The translations under genes were made by a program, and so were the position numbers. The notes beneath the pieces were generated by a model. The model had not been told where the DNA came from and ran no database searches. It saw nothing but the letters and a program-made list of their open reading frames with translations. From NCBI GenBank assembly GCA_937872465.1, contig CALMSR010000033.1, positions 19,231-83,230 of the forward strand: a stretch of 64,000 nucleotides of DNA, given 5' to 3'. Of the stretch, positions 32,114 through 40,682 are shown in pieces (the first letter of the stretch is position 1; the number at the start of each line of letters is the position of its first letter). The DNA is from an uncultured Paracoccaceae bacterium. Lineage in GTDB: Bacteria; Pseudomonadota; Alphaproteobacteria; Rhodobacterales; Rhodobacteraceae.

Positions 32114-33913
32114 TCAGGCAGGCAGGAGGAGCTCGGTCGGCGCGAAGCGCGTCACGTCGATCAGCCCGAGGTCGGAGATCCGCAGCGCCGGGATCACCAC
32201 CAGGGCGAGCAGCGAATGCTGCATATAGGCATTGTTGAGCCGGCAGCCGCAGGCCGCCATCGCCGCGACGATGCCCTCGGCGGCGGCAGCGACCTCCTCG
32301 GCCGGCGCGTCCGACATCAGCCCCGCGATCGGCAGGCGGACCAGCGCGATCTCCTCGCCGTCCTTCCAGACCGTGACCCCGCCCCCGACCTCGCCCAGCC
32401 GGTTCGCCGCCAGCGCCATGTCGGGTTTCGAGCTGCCCACCACGATCATGTGATGGCTGTCATGGGCCACCGTCGAGGCCACCGCGCAGGGCGCGTCGTA
32501 GCCGAAGCCCGAGACGAAGCCGTTGACCACCGATCCGGTGCGGCGATGGCGCTCGACCAGCGCGATCTGGGCCACGTCCTTCGCCACATCCCCGGTCACC
32601 AGTCCGTCCACCACGGCGAGCTCCGCCTCCAGCGCCCGCGTCGGCGCCTGGTTCTCGACCACGCCGATCACCCGGGCGCGGACGCGCGTCGCACCCTCCG
32701 GCGCCGGGATGTCGAAATCGGCCGCCACCAGCTTCCGGCCCATCCGGACCGTTTCCCGCGCGCTCGCGGGCCAGGTGAAATCCGGCTCCTCGGCGAGGCA
32801 GGCGCCGTTCTCGGCCACCACCTCGCCGCGGGCGATCACCGTCTCGACCGGCAGGGTCGCGAGGTCCGAGGTCAGGATGCAATCGGCCCGCCGCCCCGGC
32901 GCGATCGAGCCGATCTCGCGTTCGAGCCCGAAATGCGTCGCGGTGTTGATCGTGGCCATCTGCAGCGCGATCAGCGGATCGAGGCCGCAATCGACGGCAT
33001 GGCGCACCACCCGGTCCATGTGCCCGTCGTTGACCAGCGTGCCGGAATGGCAATCGTCGGTGCAGAGGATGAAGCTGCGCGGATCGAGCCCCTTCTCGGT
33101 GACGGCGGTGATCTGCGCCTTCACGTCGTACCAGGCCGAGCCGAGCCGCAGCATCGCCCGCATCCCCTGGCGCACGCGCATGATGGCATCCGCCTCGCAG
33201 GTGCCCTCGTGGTCGTCGGCGGGGCCGCCGGCGGCATAGGCATGGAACCCCGCGAGATCGGGCGAGGCGTAATGCCCGCCGACGGTCTTGCCCGCGTCCT
33301 GGGTCGCGGCGATCTCGGCGAGCATCTTGGCGTCCCCGGCGATGACGCCGGGATAGTTCATCATCTCCCCGAGCCCGACGATGTTCGGCCATGCCATCGC
33401 CTCGGCCACGTCCCGGGGCGAGATCTCGGCGCCCGGCGTCTCCAGCCCCGGCGCCGACGGCGCGCAGGCGGGCATCTCGACGAAGACGTTGATCGGCTGG
33501 ACCATCGCCTCGTCATGCATCAGCCGCACGCCCGCGAGCCCGAGCACGTTCGCGACCTCGTGCGGATCGACGAACATGCTGGTGGTGCCGTGGGGGATCA
33601 CCGCGCGCACGAACTGGCTGACGGTCAGCATGCCGCTCTCCACATGCATGTGGCCGTCGCAGAGCCCGGGGATCAGATAGCGGCCGCCCGCGTCGATCAC
33701 CCGGGTCCCGGGGCCGATCATCGCCGAGGCATCGGGTCCGCAGGAGGCGAAGCGCCCGGCCCGGATCGCGATGTCGCTGCCTTCCAGCACCTCGCGAGAA
33801 TGCACGTTCACCCAGGCGCAATTGCGGATGACGAGATCGGCGGGCGCCCGGCGGGCGGCCACGGCGATCAGTTCGGCGGCCACTGCGGGCCAGGGGCGGA
33901 TGGAGCGGGTCAT
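32114..33913 (-). CDS. ade: Adenine deaminase
   Basis: Deaminates adenine to hypoxanthine. The 599 residues form an amidohydrolase of the Ade type: metal ligands in GLCDGHMHVESGM, the HGTTSMFVDPHEVANVLG motif, the catalytic DDCHSGTL and the family's C-terminal domain (HDSHHMIVVGSS). The ATG at 33913 is chosen over an in-frame one at 33973. Immediately upstream of amn, which produces its substrate; the pair is probably one operon used to dispose of or recycle adenine. Confidence 0.94.
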   Translation of the reverse strand: MTRSIRPWPAVAAELIAVAARRAPADLVIRNCAWVNVHSREVLEGSDIAIRAGRFASCGPDASAMIGPGTRVIDAGGRYLIPGLCDGHMHVESGMLTVSQFVRAVIPHGTTSMFVDPHEVANVLGLAGVRLMHDEAMVQPINVFVEMPACAPSAPGLETPGAEISPRDVAEAMAWPNIVGLGEMMNYPGVIAGDAKMLAEIAATQDAGKTVGGHYASPDLAGFHAYAAGGPADDHEGTCEADAIMRVRQGMRAMLRLGSAWYDVKAQITAVTEKGLDPRSFILCTDDCHSGTLVNDGHMDRVVRHAVDCGLDPLIALQMATINTATHFGLEREIGSIAPGRRADCILTSDLATLPVETVIARGEVVAENGACLAEEPDFTWPASARETVRMGRKLVAADFDIPAPEGATRVRARVIGVVENQAPTRALEAELAVVDGLVTGDVAKDVAQIALVERHRRTGSVVNGFVSGFGYDAPCAVASTVAHDSHHMIVVGSSKPDMALAANRLGEVGGGVTVWKDGEEIALVRLPIAGLMSDAPAEEVAAAAEGIVAAMAACGCRLNNAYMQHSLLALVVIPALRISDLGLIDVTRFAPTELLLPA

Positions 33914-34009
33914 GCCGCAGATTCCCCCGCGGCCCGCCGGCATGCAAGCCCTATCGCCGCGCGGGCCGGCCAAAACGGCATCGCCGGTTCCGGCCGCGCG
34001 CGGCGCCGG

Positions 34010-34636
34010 TCAGGGGGCCGCGGCGCTCGCCACGGTCTCCGCCGCCGGCCCGCCGGCGGTGACCACGACCAGCGCCGTTGCGTCCTCGCTCCCGAAGCCG
34101 CCATAGCGGTGCGGCACGGCGGGGTCGAAATAGAGCGCGTCGCCCTCGGCGAGCAGGACCTCCGTTTCGCCCACCGTGACCGCGACTTGCCCGGCGAGCA
34201 CGAAGACGAGCTCGGCCCCGTCGTGCCGGTGCGGGTCGGAACTCGGTCCCCGGGCGGGAAAGACCGCCAGATAGGCGTCGATCAGCCTGTCGGCGGCGGG
34301 AAAGTTGAGGCTCTCGAAGAAATAGGCCGGCGCCGTCGCGCCGGATCGCTCGGGCAGGCGGAGCCGGTCCTGCCGGCGCACCACGGACAGGGTCCGCCGG
34401 GCGCTCGCGTCGGCGAAGAAATGGTCGAGCCCGACGCCGAAGACCATGGCGATGCGCAGCAGCGTCGGCAGCGTCGGAAAGACCTGGCCGCGCTCGATCT
34501 TGGAGAGCATTCCCGGCGAGAGGCCCGTATGCTCGCCGAGCTGGACCAGGCCGAGCTTCCGGGCCCGGCGCAGCGCCCGCACCTTCGGCCCGATCCGATA
34601 CTGCCCCAACTCGTCCGCGAGCGTTTCCGAAACCAT
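34010..34636 (-). CDS. XRE-family regulator with a C-terminal cupin domain
   Basis: A 208-residue transcriptional regulator. Residues 10-70 form a Cro/C1-type helix-turn-helix (LGLVQLGEHTGLSPGMLSKIERGQ). Residues 115-195 form a cupin barrel (FPARGPSSDPHRHDGAELVFVLAGQVAVTVGE) whose histidines could bind metal or a small ligand. Regulators of this build often control genes for amines, amino acids or sugars. It is divergent from the fasciclin gene; the shared 189-base gap is AT-richer than its surroundings and probably holds both promoters. Target genes are not clear. Confidence 0.88.
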   Translation of the reverse strand: MVSETLADELGQYRIGPKVRALRRARKLGLVQLGEHTGLSPGMLSKIERGQVFPTLPTLLRIAMVFGVGLDHFFADASARRTLSVVRRQDRLRLPERSGATAPAYFFESLNFPAADRLIDAYLAVFPARGPSSDPHRHDGAELVFVLAGQVAVTVGETEVLLAEGDALYFDPAVPHRYGGFGSEDATALVVVTAGGPAAETVASAAAP

Positions 34637-34825
34637 GCGCGCTTCCCGCTTTTCCCCTGAGGCAACGAACGCGGCTTGTTTGTATCAGGGTGCAAATCGT
34701 TGTCATATCACGAAATTGTGCATGGCATGAACAAAGATATTCACCACATGCGAAACCGTCACCGCTTCTCGTGATGCCACGATCGGCGGATGGACGGAGA
34801 AAGCCAGCAAGGGAAGGACCCAAGC

Positions 34826-35317
34826 ATGATCAAGTCCAGCAACCTCCTCGCCGCCGCGATCGCGGCCTTCGGGATCACCGCCGGCGCGGCGCAGGCCCAG
34901 CAGGCCGACATCGTCGACACCGCGGTCGGAGCCGGCAGCTTCAACACGCTGGTGGCGGCGGTGCAGGCGGCGGAGCTCGTCGACGCCCTGAAGGGCGAGG
35001 GGCCCTTCACGGTCTTCGCGCCGACCGACGAGGCCTTCGCGGCGCTCCCCGCCGGCACGGTCGACGAACTGCTCAAGCCCGAGAACCGCGAGCAGCTCGT
35101 CTCGATCCTGACCTATCATGTCGTGCCGGCGAAGGTGATGTCCGGCGACATCGCCGGCAAGACGGCGACGGCCAAGACGCTCTCGGGCGAAGAGCTCGCG
35201 ATCGACGCGACCAGCGGCGTGACGGTGAACGGCGCCAAGGTCGTGACCGCCGACATCGAGGCCTCGAACGGCGTGATCCACGTCGTCGACGCGGTCATCC
35301 TGCCGCCCGCCAACTGA
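34826..35317 (+). CDS. Secreted fasciclin (FAS1) domain protein
   Basis: A 163-residue exported protein: signal peptide 1-23 ending AGAAQAQ, then a single FAS1 domain with the typical [29 protein letters not shown] (written across two conserved boxes), [14 protein letters not shown] and the closing [12 protein letters not shown] box. FAS1 proteins mediate adhesion or bind small ligands; bacterial single-domain forms are poorly understood. GGAAGG eight bases before the ATG supports the start. A small DUF378 gene follows after 56 bases. Confidence 0.93.
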   Translation: MIKSSNLLAAAIAAFGITAGAAQAQQADIVDTAVGAGSFNTLVAAVQAAELVDALKGEGPFTVFAPTDEAFAALPAGTVDELLKPENREQLVSILTYHVVPAKVMSGDIAGKTATAKTLSGEELAIDATSGVTVNGAKVVTADIEASNGVIHVVDAVILPPAN

Positions 35318-35373
35318 TTCCCCCATTCGGGCCGCGCGGTCCATCCGCGCGGCGCCTCCAACGGAGAAGAGCC

Positions 35374-35595
35374 ATGAAGATCCTGAACACCGTCACCCTG
35401 ATCCTGCTGATCGTCGGCGGGCTGAACTGGGGCCTCTTCGGCCTCTTCGGTTTCGACCTCGTCGCAGCCCTGTTCGGCGCCGGCTCGGCGCTGTCGCGGC
35501 TCGTCTATGTACTGGTCGGACTGTCGGCCCTGTGGCAGATCCGCCCGCTGACCGCCGCGCTCGGCGGCGCCGCCACCCCGGCCGCGCATCGCTGA
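35374..35595 (+). CDS. Small DUF378 membrane protein
   Basis: A 73-residue protein with two membrane helices: LILLIVGGLNWGLFGLFGFDLVAALF and LVYVLVGLSALWQI, joined by a short loop, as in the DUF378/YuzA family. The GGLNWGL motif is the family hallmark. Function unknown. GGAGAAG precedes the ATG. Same direction as the fasciclin gene and possibly co-transcribed. Confidence 0.88.
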   Translation: MKILNTVTLILLIVGGLNWGLFGLFGFDLVAALFGAGSALSRLVYVLVGLSALWQIRPLTAALGGAATPAAHR

Positions 35596-35722
35596 GCCGG
35601 AGCGGCGCGATCGGCCCCGCCCGCTTCGGGACCGGCCGAAGCTGGCGTTTCCGAACGAGACCCGCGCCGCAGACGCGGCGCGCGGTCTGCCCGGACCCTC
35701 CCCGGGCGCGGCGCCCGGGACG

Positions 35723-36184
35723 TCAGGGCGGCGGCCGCGCGAAGACCTCCGCGACGATCGCTTCGAGCACGCCGGCATCCGCTTCGGTGAAGGCGTCCGG
35801 CTGGTCGCTGTCGATGTCGAGCACGGCGATCAGCGCGCCCGCCGCATCGAGGACCGGCACCACGATCTCGGAGCGCGTGCTCGAGGCGCAGGCGATATGG
35901 CCGGGAAAGGCATCGACATCCGGCACGATCTGCGTCCGGCGCTCCCGCGCCGCCGCACCGCAGACGCCGCGTTCGAAGGGGATGACCAGGCAGCCGTGGC
36001 CGCCCTGATAGGGACCGATCTTCAGGAGGCCCGGCGCCACCACCCGGTAGAAGCCGACCCAGTCGAAGCGCGCATCGGCGTGGTAGAGCTCGCAGGCGAT
36101 CGTCGCCATCAGGGCGACCGCATCGGATTCGCCCGCGGTGAGCGCCCGGATCCGGGCGGACAGTTCGGCGCGGTCGATCGGCAT
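35723..36184 (-). CDS. msrC: Free methionine-(R)-sulfoxide reductase (GAF-domain type)
   Basis: Reduces free methionine-R-sulfoxide in the cytoplasm. This 153-residue single GAF domain carries the three cysteines of the family at Cys65, Cys75 and Cys99; their spacing (10 and 24 residues) equals that of the E. coli enzyme (84, 94, 118). The WVGFYR and GPYQG pocket segments are also typical. The ATG at 36184 is preferred over an upstream in-frame one at 36253, which lies in the terminator of amtB. A strong terminator separates it from glnK-amtB. Confidence 0.9.
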   Translation of the reverse strand: MPIDRAELSARIRALTAGESDAVALMATIACELYHADARFDWVGFYRVVAPGLLKIGPYQGGHGCLVIPFERGVCGAAARERRTQIVPDVDAFPGHIACASSTRSEIVVPVLDAAGALIAVLDIDSDQPDAFTEADAGVLEAIVAEVFARPPP

Positions 36185-36239
36185 GGCGCCCCCCGGTTGC
36201 GCCCCTGCGCTACTCCCGGCCGGACGGCGGCGCAAATGA

Positions 36240-36268
36240 AAACGCCCGGACACACGGTCCGGGCGTTT
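36240..36268 (-). terminator. Strong terminator after glnK-amtB
   Basis: A perfect 12-base stem (AAACGCCCGGAC with GTCCGGGCGTTT) around a 5-base loop. On the minus strand it is followed by TTTTC, 22 bases after the amtB stop. It isolates msrC from ammonium-regulated read-through. Confidence 0.85.
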
Positions 36269-36290
36269 CCGCTTCGTGAGGCCGGTGGCC

Positions 36291-37652
36291 TCAGTAGACG
36301 TAGGCGCGTTCGCCGTGATCGGCGAGGTCGAGGCCCTCGCGCTCGCTCTCGGGGGTCACCCGCAGCCCGACCAGCATGTCCACGAGCTTGTAGAGCAGGA
36401 ACGAGACCCCGCCGCACCAGACGATGGTGATCACCACGCCGACGAACTGGATCCAGACCTGACCGGCCATGGAATAGCCATCGACGCCGATGCCGCCGAG
36501 CGCGGGGCTCACGAAGATGCCGGTGCCGATCGAGCCGACGATGCCGCCGATCCCGTGGATGCCGAAGACGTCGAGGCTGTCGTCGTAGCCGAGCGCGTTC
36601 TTCACGCTGGTCACGAAGTAGAAGCAGACCACCGAGGCGATCACCCCGAGCACGATGGCGCCCATCGGCCCGATCAGGCCCGCCGCCGGCGTCACCGCGA
36701 CGAGGCCGGCGACCGCGCCCGAGACGACGCCGAGCAGCGAGGGTTTGCCCTTGGCCGCCCATTCGGTGAACATCCAGCCCAGCGTCGCCCCGGCGGTCGC
36801 CACGAAGGTGTTGATCACCGCCAGCGTCGTGCCGCCGTTCGCCTCGAGGTTCGAGCCGGCGTTGAAGCCGAACCAGCCGAACCAGAGCAGCGAGCCGCCG
36901 ATCATGGTCATGGTCAGCGAATGCGGCGTCAGCGCCTCGCGGCCGAAGCCGATGCGCTTGCCGAGCACGAGGCAGCCGACCAGCGCCGCGATCCCGGCGT
37001 TGATGTGGACGACCGTGCCGCCGGCGAAATCGAGCGCGCCGAGCTGGAAGAGATAGCCGTCGCCGTACCAGACCATATGCGCGATCGGCAGATAGACGAA
37101 GGTGCTCCAGAGCACGCAGAAGAGCAGCACGGCCGAGAACTTCATCCGCTCCGCGAAGCCGCCGACGATGAGCGCCGGGGTGATCGCCGCGAAGGTCATC
37201 TGGAAGCAGATGAAGATGTATTCCGGGATCTCCACGCCCTCGGTGAAGGTCGCCACGGTCGAATCCGGCGTGACGCCCGCCAGGAACAGCCGGGAAAAGC
37301 CGCCGATGAAGGCGTCGAACGGCCCGCCGCCATTGAGTGCGAGGCTGTAGCCGTAGACGACCCAGAGGATCATCATGGTGCAGGCGATCACGAAGACCTG
37401 CATCAGCACCGACAGCATGTTCTTCGAGCGCACCAGCCCGCCGTAGAACAGCGCGAGCCCCGGCAGGGTCATGCCGAGCACGAGGATGGTCGCCGTTATC
37501 ATCCAGGTGGTGTCGCCCTTGTCGACGGTGGCGGCCACCGCCTCGGCGACCGCCTCGGTCGCGACGCCGCCGACGGTCTCCTGGGCGCGGGCGGGCAGGG
37601 CCAGCATCGCGCCCAGCGCGGCGAGCCCGGTGGTTTTCGTGAGGTTCAGCAT
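36291..37652 (-). CDS. amtB: Ammonium transporter
   Basis: Inner-membrane ammonium channel. The 453 residues have a cleavable N-terminal signal (ALGAMLALPARA) and eleven membrane helices. Family motifs include GLALFYGGLVRSKNMLSVLMQ, the FAGGTVVHINAGIAALVG segment with a pore histidine, and GIHGIGGIVGSIGTGIF with the other. The ATG at 37652 has AGGAAG nine bases in front. It follows glnK by 31 bases; the classical pairing lets the PII protein block the channel when nitrogen is plentiful. Confidence 0.96.
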   Translation of the reverse strand: MLNLTKTTGLAALGAMLALPARAQETVGGVATEAVAEAVAATVDKGDTTWMITATILVLGMTLPGLALFYGGLVRSKNMLSVLMQVFVIACTMMILWVVYGYSLALNGGGPFDAFIGGFSRLFLAGVTPDSTVATFTEGVEIPEYIFICFQMTFAAITPALIVGGFAERMKFSAVLLFCVLWSTFVYLPIAHMVWYGDGYLFQLGALDFAGGTVVHINAGIAALVGCLVLGKRIGFGREALTPHSLTMTMIGGSLLWFGWFGFNAGSNLEANGGTTLAVINTFVATAGATLGWMFTEWAAKGKPSLLGVVSGAVAGLVAVTPAAGLIGPMGAIVLGVIASVVCFYFVTSVKNALGYDDSLDVFGIHGIGGIVGSIGTGIFVSPALGGIGVDGYSMAGQVWIQFVGVVITIVWCGGVSFLLYKLVDMLVGLRVTPESEREGLDLADHGERAYVY

Positions 37653-37683
37653 CTCTGATGGCTTCCTGTCATGTCCCATTTGC

Positions 37684-38022
37684 TCACAGCGCCTCGTCGC
37701 CGGTCTCGCCGGTGCGCACGCGCATCGCCTGCTCGACATCGAGCACGAAGATCTTTCCGTCGCCGATCTTGCCGGTCTTGGCGGTCATGGCGACGGTCTC
37801 GACCACATGGGCGGCGACCGCGTCGGGCACGACGATCTCGAGCTTGACCTTGGGGACGAAGTTCACGACGTATTCGGCGCCGCGATAGATCTCGGTATGG
37901 CCGGACTGGCGCCCGTAGCCCTTCACTTCGGAGACCATCAGCCCCTGGACCCCGAGATTGGTCAGCGCCTCGCGGACCTCCTCGAGCTTGAAGGGCTTGA
38001 TGACCGCTACAATCAGTTTCAT
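37684..38022 (-). CDS. glnK: PII nitrogen regulatory protein
   Basis: A 112-residue trimeric PII protein that binds ATP, ADP and 2-oxoglutarate and controls AmtB and other nitrogen proteins. The uridylylation site Tyr51 is present in the T-loop (RGAEYVVNFVPK), with the B-loop TGKIGDGKIFV further on. GlnK rather than GlnB is called from its position before amtB and the sigma-54 promoter upstream. Confidence 0.96.
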   Translation of the reverse strand: MKLIVAVIKPFKLEEVREALTNLGVQGLMVSEVKGYGRQSGHTEIYRGAEYVVNFVPKVKLEIVVPDAVAAHVVETVAMTAKTGKIGDGKIFVLDVEQAMRVRTGETGDEAL

Positions 38023-38072
38023 CGCATCCTCGTGATTGGGCGTCGCCTCGCGGCGACCGCTGCCATGTGTCG

Positions 38073-38088
38073 AGCAAGATGCGTGCCA
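38073..38088 (-). promoter_or_regulatory. Sigma-54 promoter of glnK-amtB
   Basis: On the minus strand TGGCACGCATCTTGCT matches the sigma-54 consensus at all fixed positions, about 50 bases before the glnK ATG. It implies NtrC-dependent transcription under nitrogen limitation. I do not see a clear NtrC binding palindrome upstream. Confidence 0.88.
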
Positions 38089-38106
38089 ACTCAGCCGGAG
38101 CGTCTA

Positions 38107-38119
38107 TAATATATTGATA
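38107..38119 (-). promoter_or_regulatory. Putative IHF site upstream of the glnK promoter
   Basis: On the minus strand TATCAATATATTA fits the IHF consensus (WATCAA, four bases, TTR) exactly. It lies about 20-30 bases upstream of the -24 element, where IHF-induced bending commonly brings an enhancer-bound activator to sigma-54 polymerase. This is also one of the most AT-rich patches of the window. Confidence 0.6.
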
Positions 38120-38329
38120 TATAACGAAAAACACTCTCCCCGCATCGGCCGATGACGGTTTTCGTCGCCACGTATGCCCATAATTACGGCGCTCAATCAA
38201 GAATGCTTAAGAACTGCACAAATGCCTGCCGCTGGGCGCCGCCTCGCCGGCCCCGGCGCAAGGGTCTGGCGCATCCGGGCCGATCCGAATAGAATCGGCC
38301 CATAACAAGAACGGGCAGGTGGCCTCGAT

Positions 38330-40336
38330 ATGGCCGGAAAAGGCAGGAAACGGGCGAAGGCGAAGCCGAAGCCGCGCCTCGGTCGCATGGAGAGGTTTCT
38401 CCGGGGATTGCTGGCGCGCAGCTTCCGCCTGGTCTGGTGGGTCGGATTGCGCGGGGCGATCCTCGCCGCGATCGTGCTCGCGGTGAGCACGGCCTATTAC
38501 GTCGCGCAGATCCCGGATTACGACGAGCTTCTCGACGGGCGCTCCGGCGGATCGGTCACCCTGCTCGACCGCAACGGCGAGGTCTTCGCCTGGCGGGGCG
38601 AGCAGCTCGGCCTGACCACGGCCGGCGCGGTGTCGCCGCATCTGGTCCATGCGGTCGTCGCGACCGAGGACCGGCGGTTCTACCGCCATTTTGGCATCGA
38701 CCTGCGCGGCACGGCGCGCGCCGCCCTGGTCAATTTCCAGGCAGGCGGCACGGTGCAGGGCGGATCCTCGATCACCCAGCAGGTGGCGAAGCTCCTCTTC
38801 TTCGACAGCACCCGGACGCTGGAGCGCAAGATCAAGGAAGTCCCGGCGGCGCTGGCGCTGGAATGGAAGTTCACCAAGGACGAGATCCTCTCGATCTATC
38901 TCAACCGCGCCTATCTCGGCGCCGGCGCGGTCGGCTTCGAGGCCGCGGCGCAGCGCTATTTCGGCAAGTCCGCGGCGGAGGTGACGCCCGGCGAGGCGGC
39001 GATGCTCGCGGGCCTCCTGCGCGCGCCCTCGCGCTTCGCCCCCACCAACGACCTCGCCCGCGCCCAGAACCGCGCGGCGACGATCGTCGGGCTCATGCGC
39101 GACCAGGGCTATCTGACCGAGCAGCAGGCCGCCGTCGCCCTCGCCCAGCCCGCCGCGCTGTCGCGCGCCGCCGCCGCCCGCGCCGGCGGCGCCTTCGCCG
39201 ATTGGGTCATGTCCTCGGGTCCGGATTTCCTGACCCGCACCACCACCGAGGACGTCGCGGTCCTGACCACCTTCGACCCGCGGGTCCAGCACGCCGCCGA
39301 GGCGGGACTCGCCGAGGTCTTCGAGACCAAGGTCAAGGCCGGCTCCAATGCCCAGGCCGCGGTGGTGGTGATGTCGCGCGACGGCGCGGTGCGCGCGATG
39401 ATCGGCGGGCGCGACCTCGGGGGCGCCGAGGGCCAGTTCAACCGCGCGGTCCAGGCCAAGCGCCAGACCGGCTCGCTCTTCAAGACCTTCGTCTTCGCGG
39501 CCGCGCTCCAGGCCGGCGCCGAGCCCACCGACCCGGTGCTCGACGCGCCGCTCACCCTCTACGTGCCGGGCTCCGGCGACTGGTCGCCGCAGAACTACAC
39601 CCACAGCTACAAGGGCCAGATCGACCTGACCGAGGCGCTGGTGCATTCGGTCAATACCGCCACGGTGCGGGTCTCCGAGGCGACCGGCCGGGCGCGGGTG
39701 CGGGCCGTCGCCCGCGACCTCGGGGTGAACGAGCCGCTCGCGGACGGGCCGGCGCTGGCGCTGGGCGTGTCGGAGGCGACCCTGCTCGAGATGACCGGCG
39801 CCTATGCCGGCATCCTCAACGGCGGGGCGACGGCGATCCCCTACGGCATGCGCGAGTTGCAGCTCAAGTCCGACGGCTCGCGGCTGATGGCCGGCGACGG
39901 CGTCGCGCCGGTCCGCGTGCTCGACGAGAAATCCGCGGGCGAGCTCGTCTGGATGCTGCGCCAGGTCGTGGAGCGCGGCACCGGCGGGCGCGCGCGCCTG
40001 CCCGACCGTCCGGTCGCGGGCAAGACCGGCACCACCCAGGCCGCCCGCGACGCCTGGTTCATCGGCTTCACCGGCGATTACGTGACCGGGGTCTGGATGG
40101 GCTACGACGACAACACGCCGCTTTCGGGCACCACCGGCGGCGGCCTGCCCGCCGAGATCTGGCGCGAGGTCATGCTGCGCGTCGAGGAGGGACAGCCGGT
40201 CCGCCCGCTGCCCGAGCGCGCCCCCGCAGAGCCCTCGGTGCCCCTTCCCGGGCCGGCCGAGGTGGTGAGCAACGTGGGCACCACGGTGCAATCGGTCCTG
40301 CAGAACGTGGTGCGCGGCATCTTCGGCCGCAACTGA
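38330..40336 (+). CDS. Class A penicillin-binding protein (PBP1-type)
   Basis: Bifunctional peptidoglycan synthase. The 668 residues comprise a basic cytoplasmic tail, one membrane helix (about 43-62), a GT51 glycosyltransferase domain with ATEDRRFYRHFGID and GGSSITQQVAK (catalytic Glu in the former), and a transpeptidase domain with SLFK, SVN and KTGTT active-site boxes. It is shorter than PBP1A of enteric bacteria and lacks extra inserts. The leader contains a hairpin (GGGCCGAT with ATCGGCCC, 38277-38301). AGGTGG precedes the ATG by eight bases. Confidence 0.92.
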   Translation: MAGKGRKRAKAKPKPRLGRMERFLRGLLARSFRLVWWVGLRGAILAAIVLAVSTAYYVAQIPDYDELLDGRSGGSVTLLDRNGEVFAWRGEQLGLTTAGAVSPHLVHAVVATEDRRFYRHFGIDLRGTARAALVNFQAGGTVQGGSSITQQVAKLLFFDSTRTLERKIKEVPAALALEWKFTKDEILSIYLNRAYLGAGAVGFEAAAQRYFGKSAAEVTPGEAAMLAGLLRAPSRFAPTNDLARAQNRAATIVGLMRDQGYLTEQQAAVALAQPAALSRAAAARAGGAFADWVMSSGPDFLTRTTTEDVAVLTTFDPRVQHAAEAGLAEVFETKVKAGSNAQAAVVVMSRDGAVRAMIGGRDLGGAEGQFNRAVQAKRQTGSLFKTFVFAAALQAGAEPTDPVLDAPLTLYVPGSGDWSPQNYTHSYKGQIDLTEALVHSVNTATVRVSEATGRARVRAVARDLGVNEPLADGPALALGVSEATLLEMTGAYAGILNGGATAIPYGMRELQLKSDGSRLMAGDGVAPVRVLDEKSAGELVWMLRQVVERGTGGRARLPDRPVAGKTGTTQAARDAWFIGFTGDYVTGVWMGYDDNTPLSGTTGGGLPAEIWREVMLRVEEGQPVRPLPERAPAEPSVPLPGPAEVVSNVGTTVQSVLQNVVRGIFGRN

Positions 40337-40428
40337 GCGGTTTCGGGCGAGGATGGAGCCTTCCGCCGGTCGGGGACCGGGACGGGACGACCCTGGCATG
40401 GCCAGAGCGATCGCATCTGAGCTGGGAC

Positions 40429-40484
40429 TTTCCACTTCGACCGTCCCACCACAAGATGAGAGCAGCGCCCGAACCGGCGGGCGC
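40429..40484 (-). repeat. Dispersed repeat family A, diverged partial copy
   Basis: TTCGACCG, then GATGAGAGCAGCGCCCG and GGCGGGCGCG align with the reverse orientation of the complete element (59849 onward), but the match decays after about 55 bases. The rest of the 346-base gap between the PBP and the transporter gene (40337-40682) holds no gene that I can support. Confidence 0.4.
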
Positions 40485-40682
40485 GCAGCCAGGTTCGGTT
40501 CCTCTGCCCTCACGGCCGGGGACACCGGCCTCGGGTGCAACGGGAGCCTTCGGCGAGGGCCGCTGGCATCAATGATCTGTTTCCCGCGCCGATCTCCGGC
40601 CGCCTGCTTTCCGCTGGACGGTGCTGGCGGCGCGGGCCATACCTTCGCGCCGGCTTCCTTCCGGCGGAGCCGCGCAGCGGGC

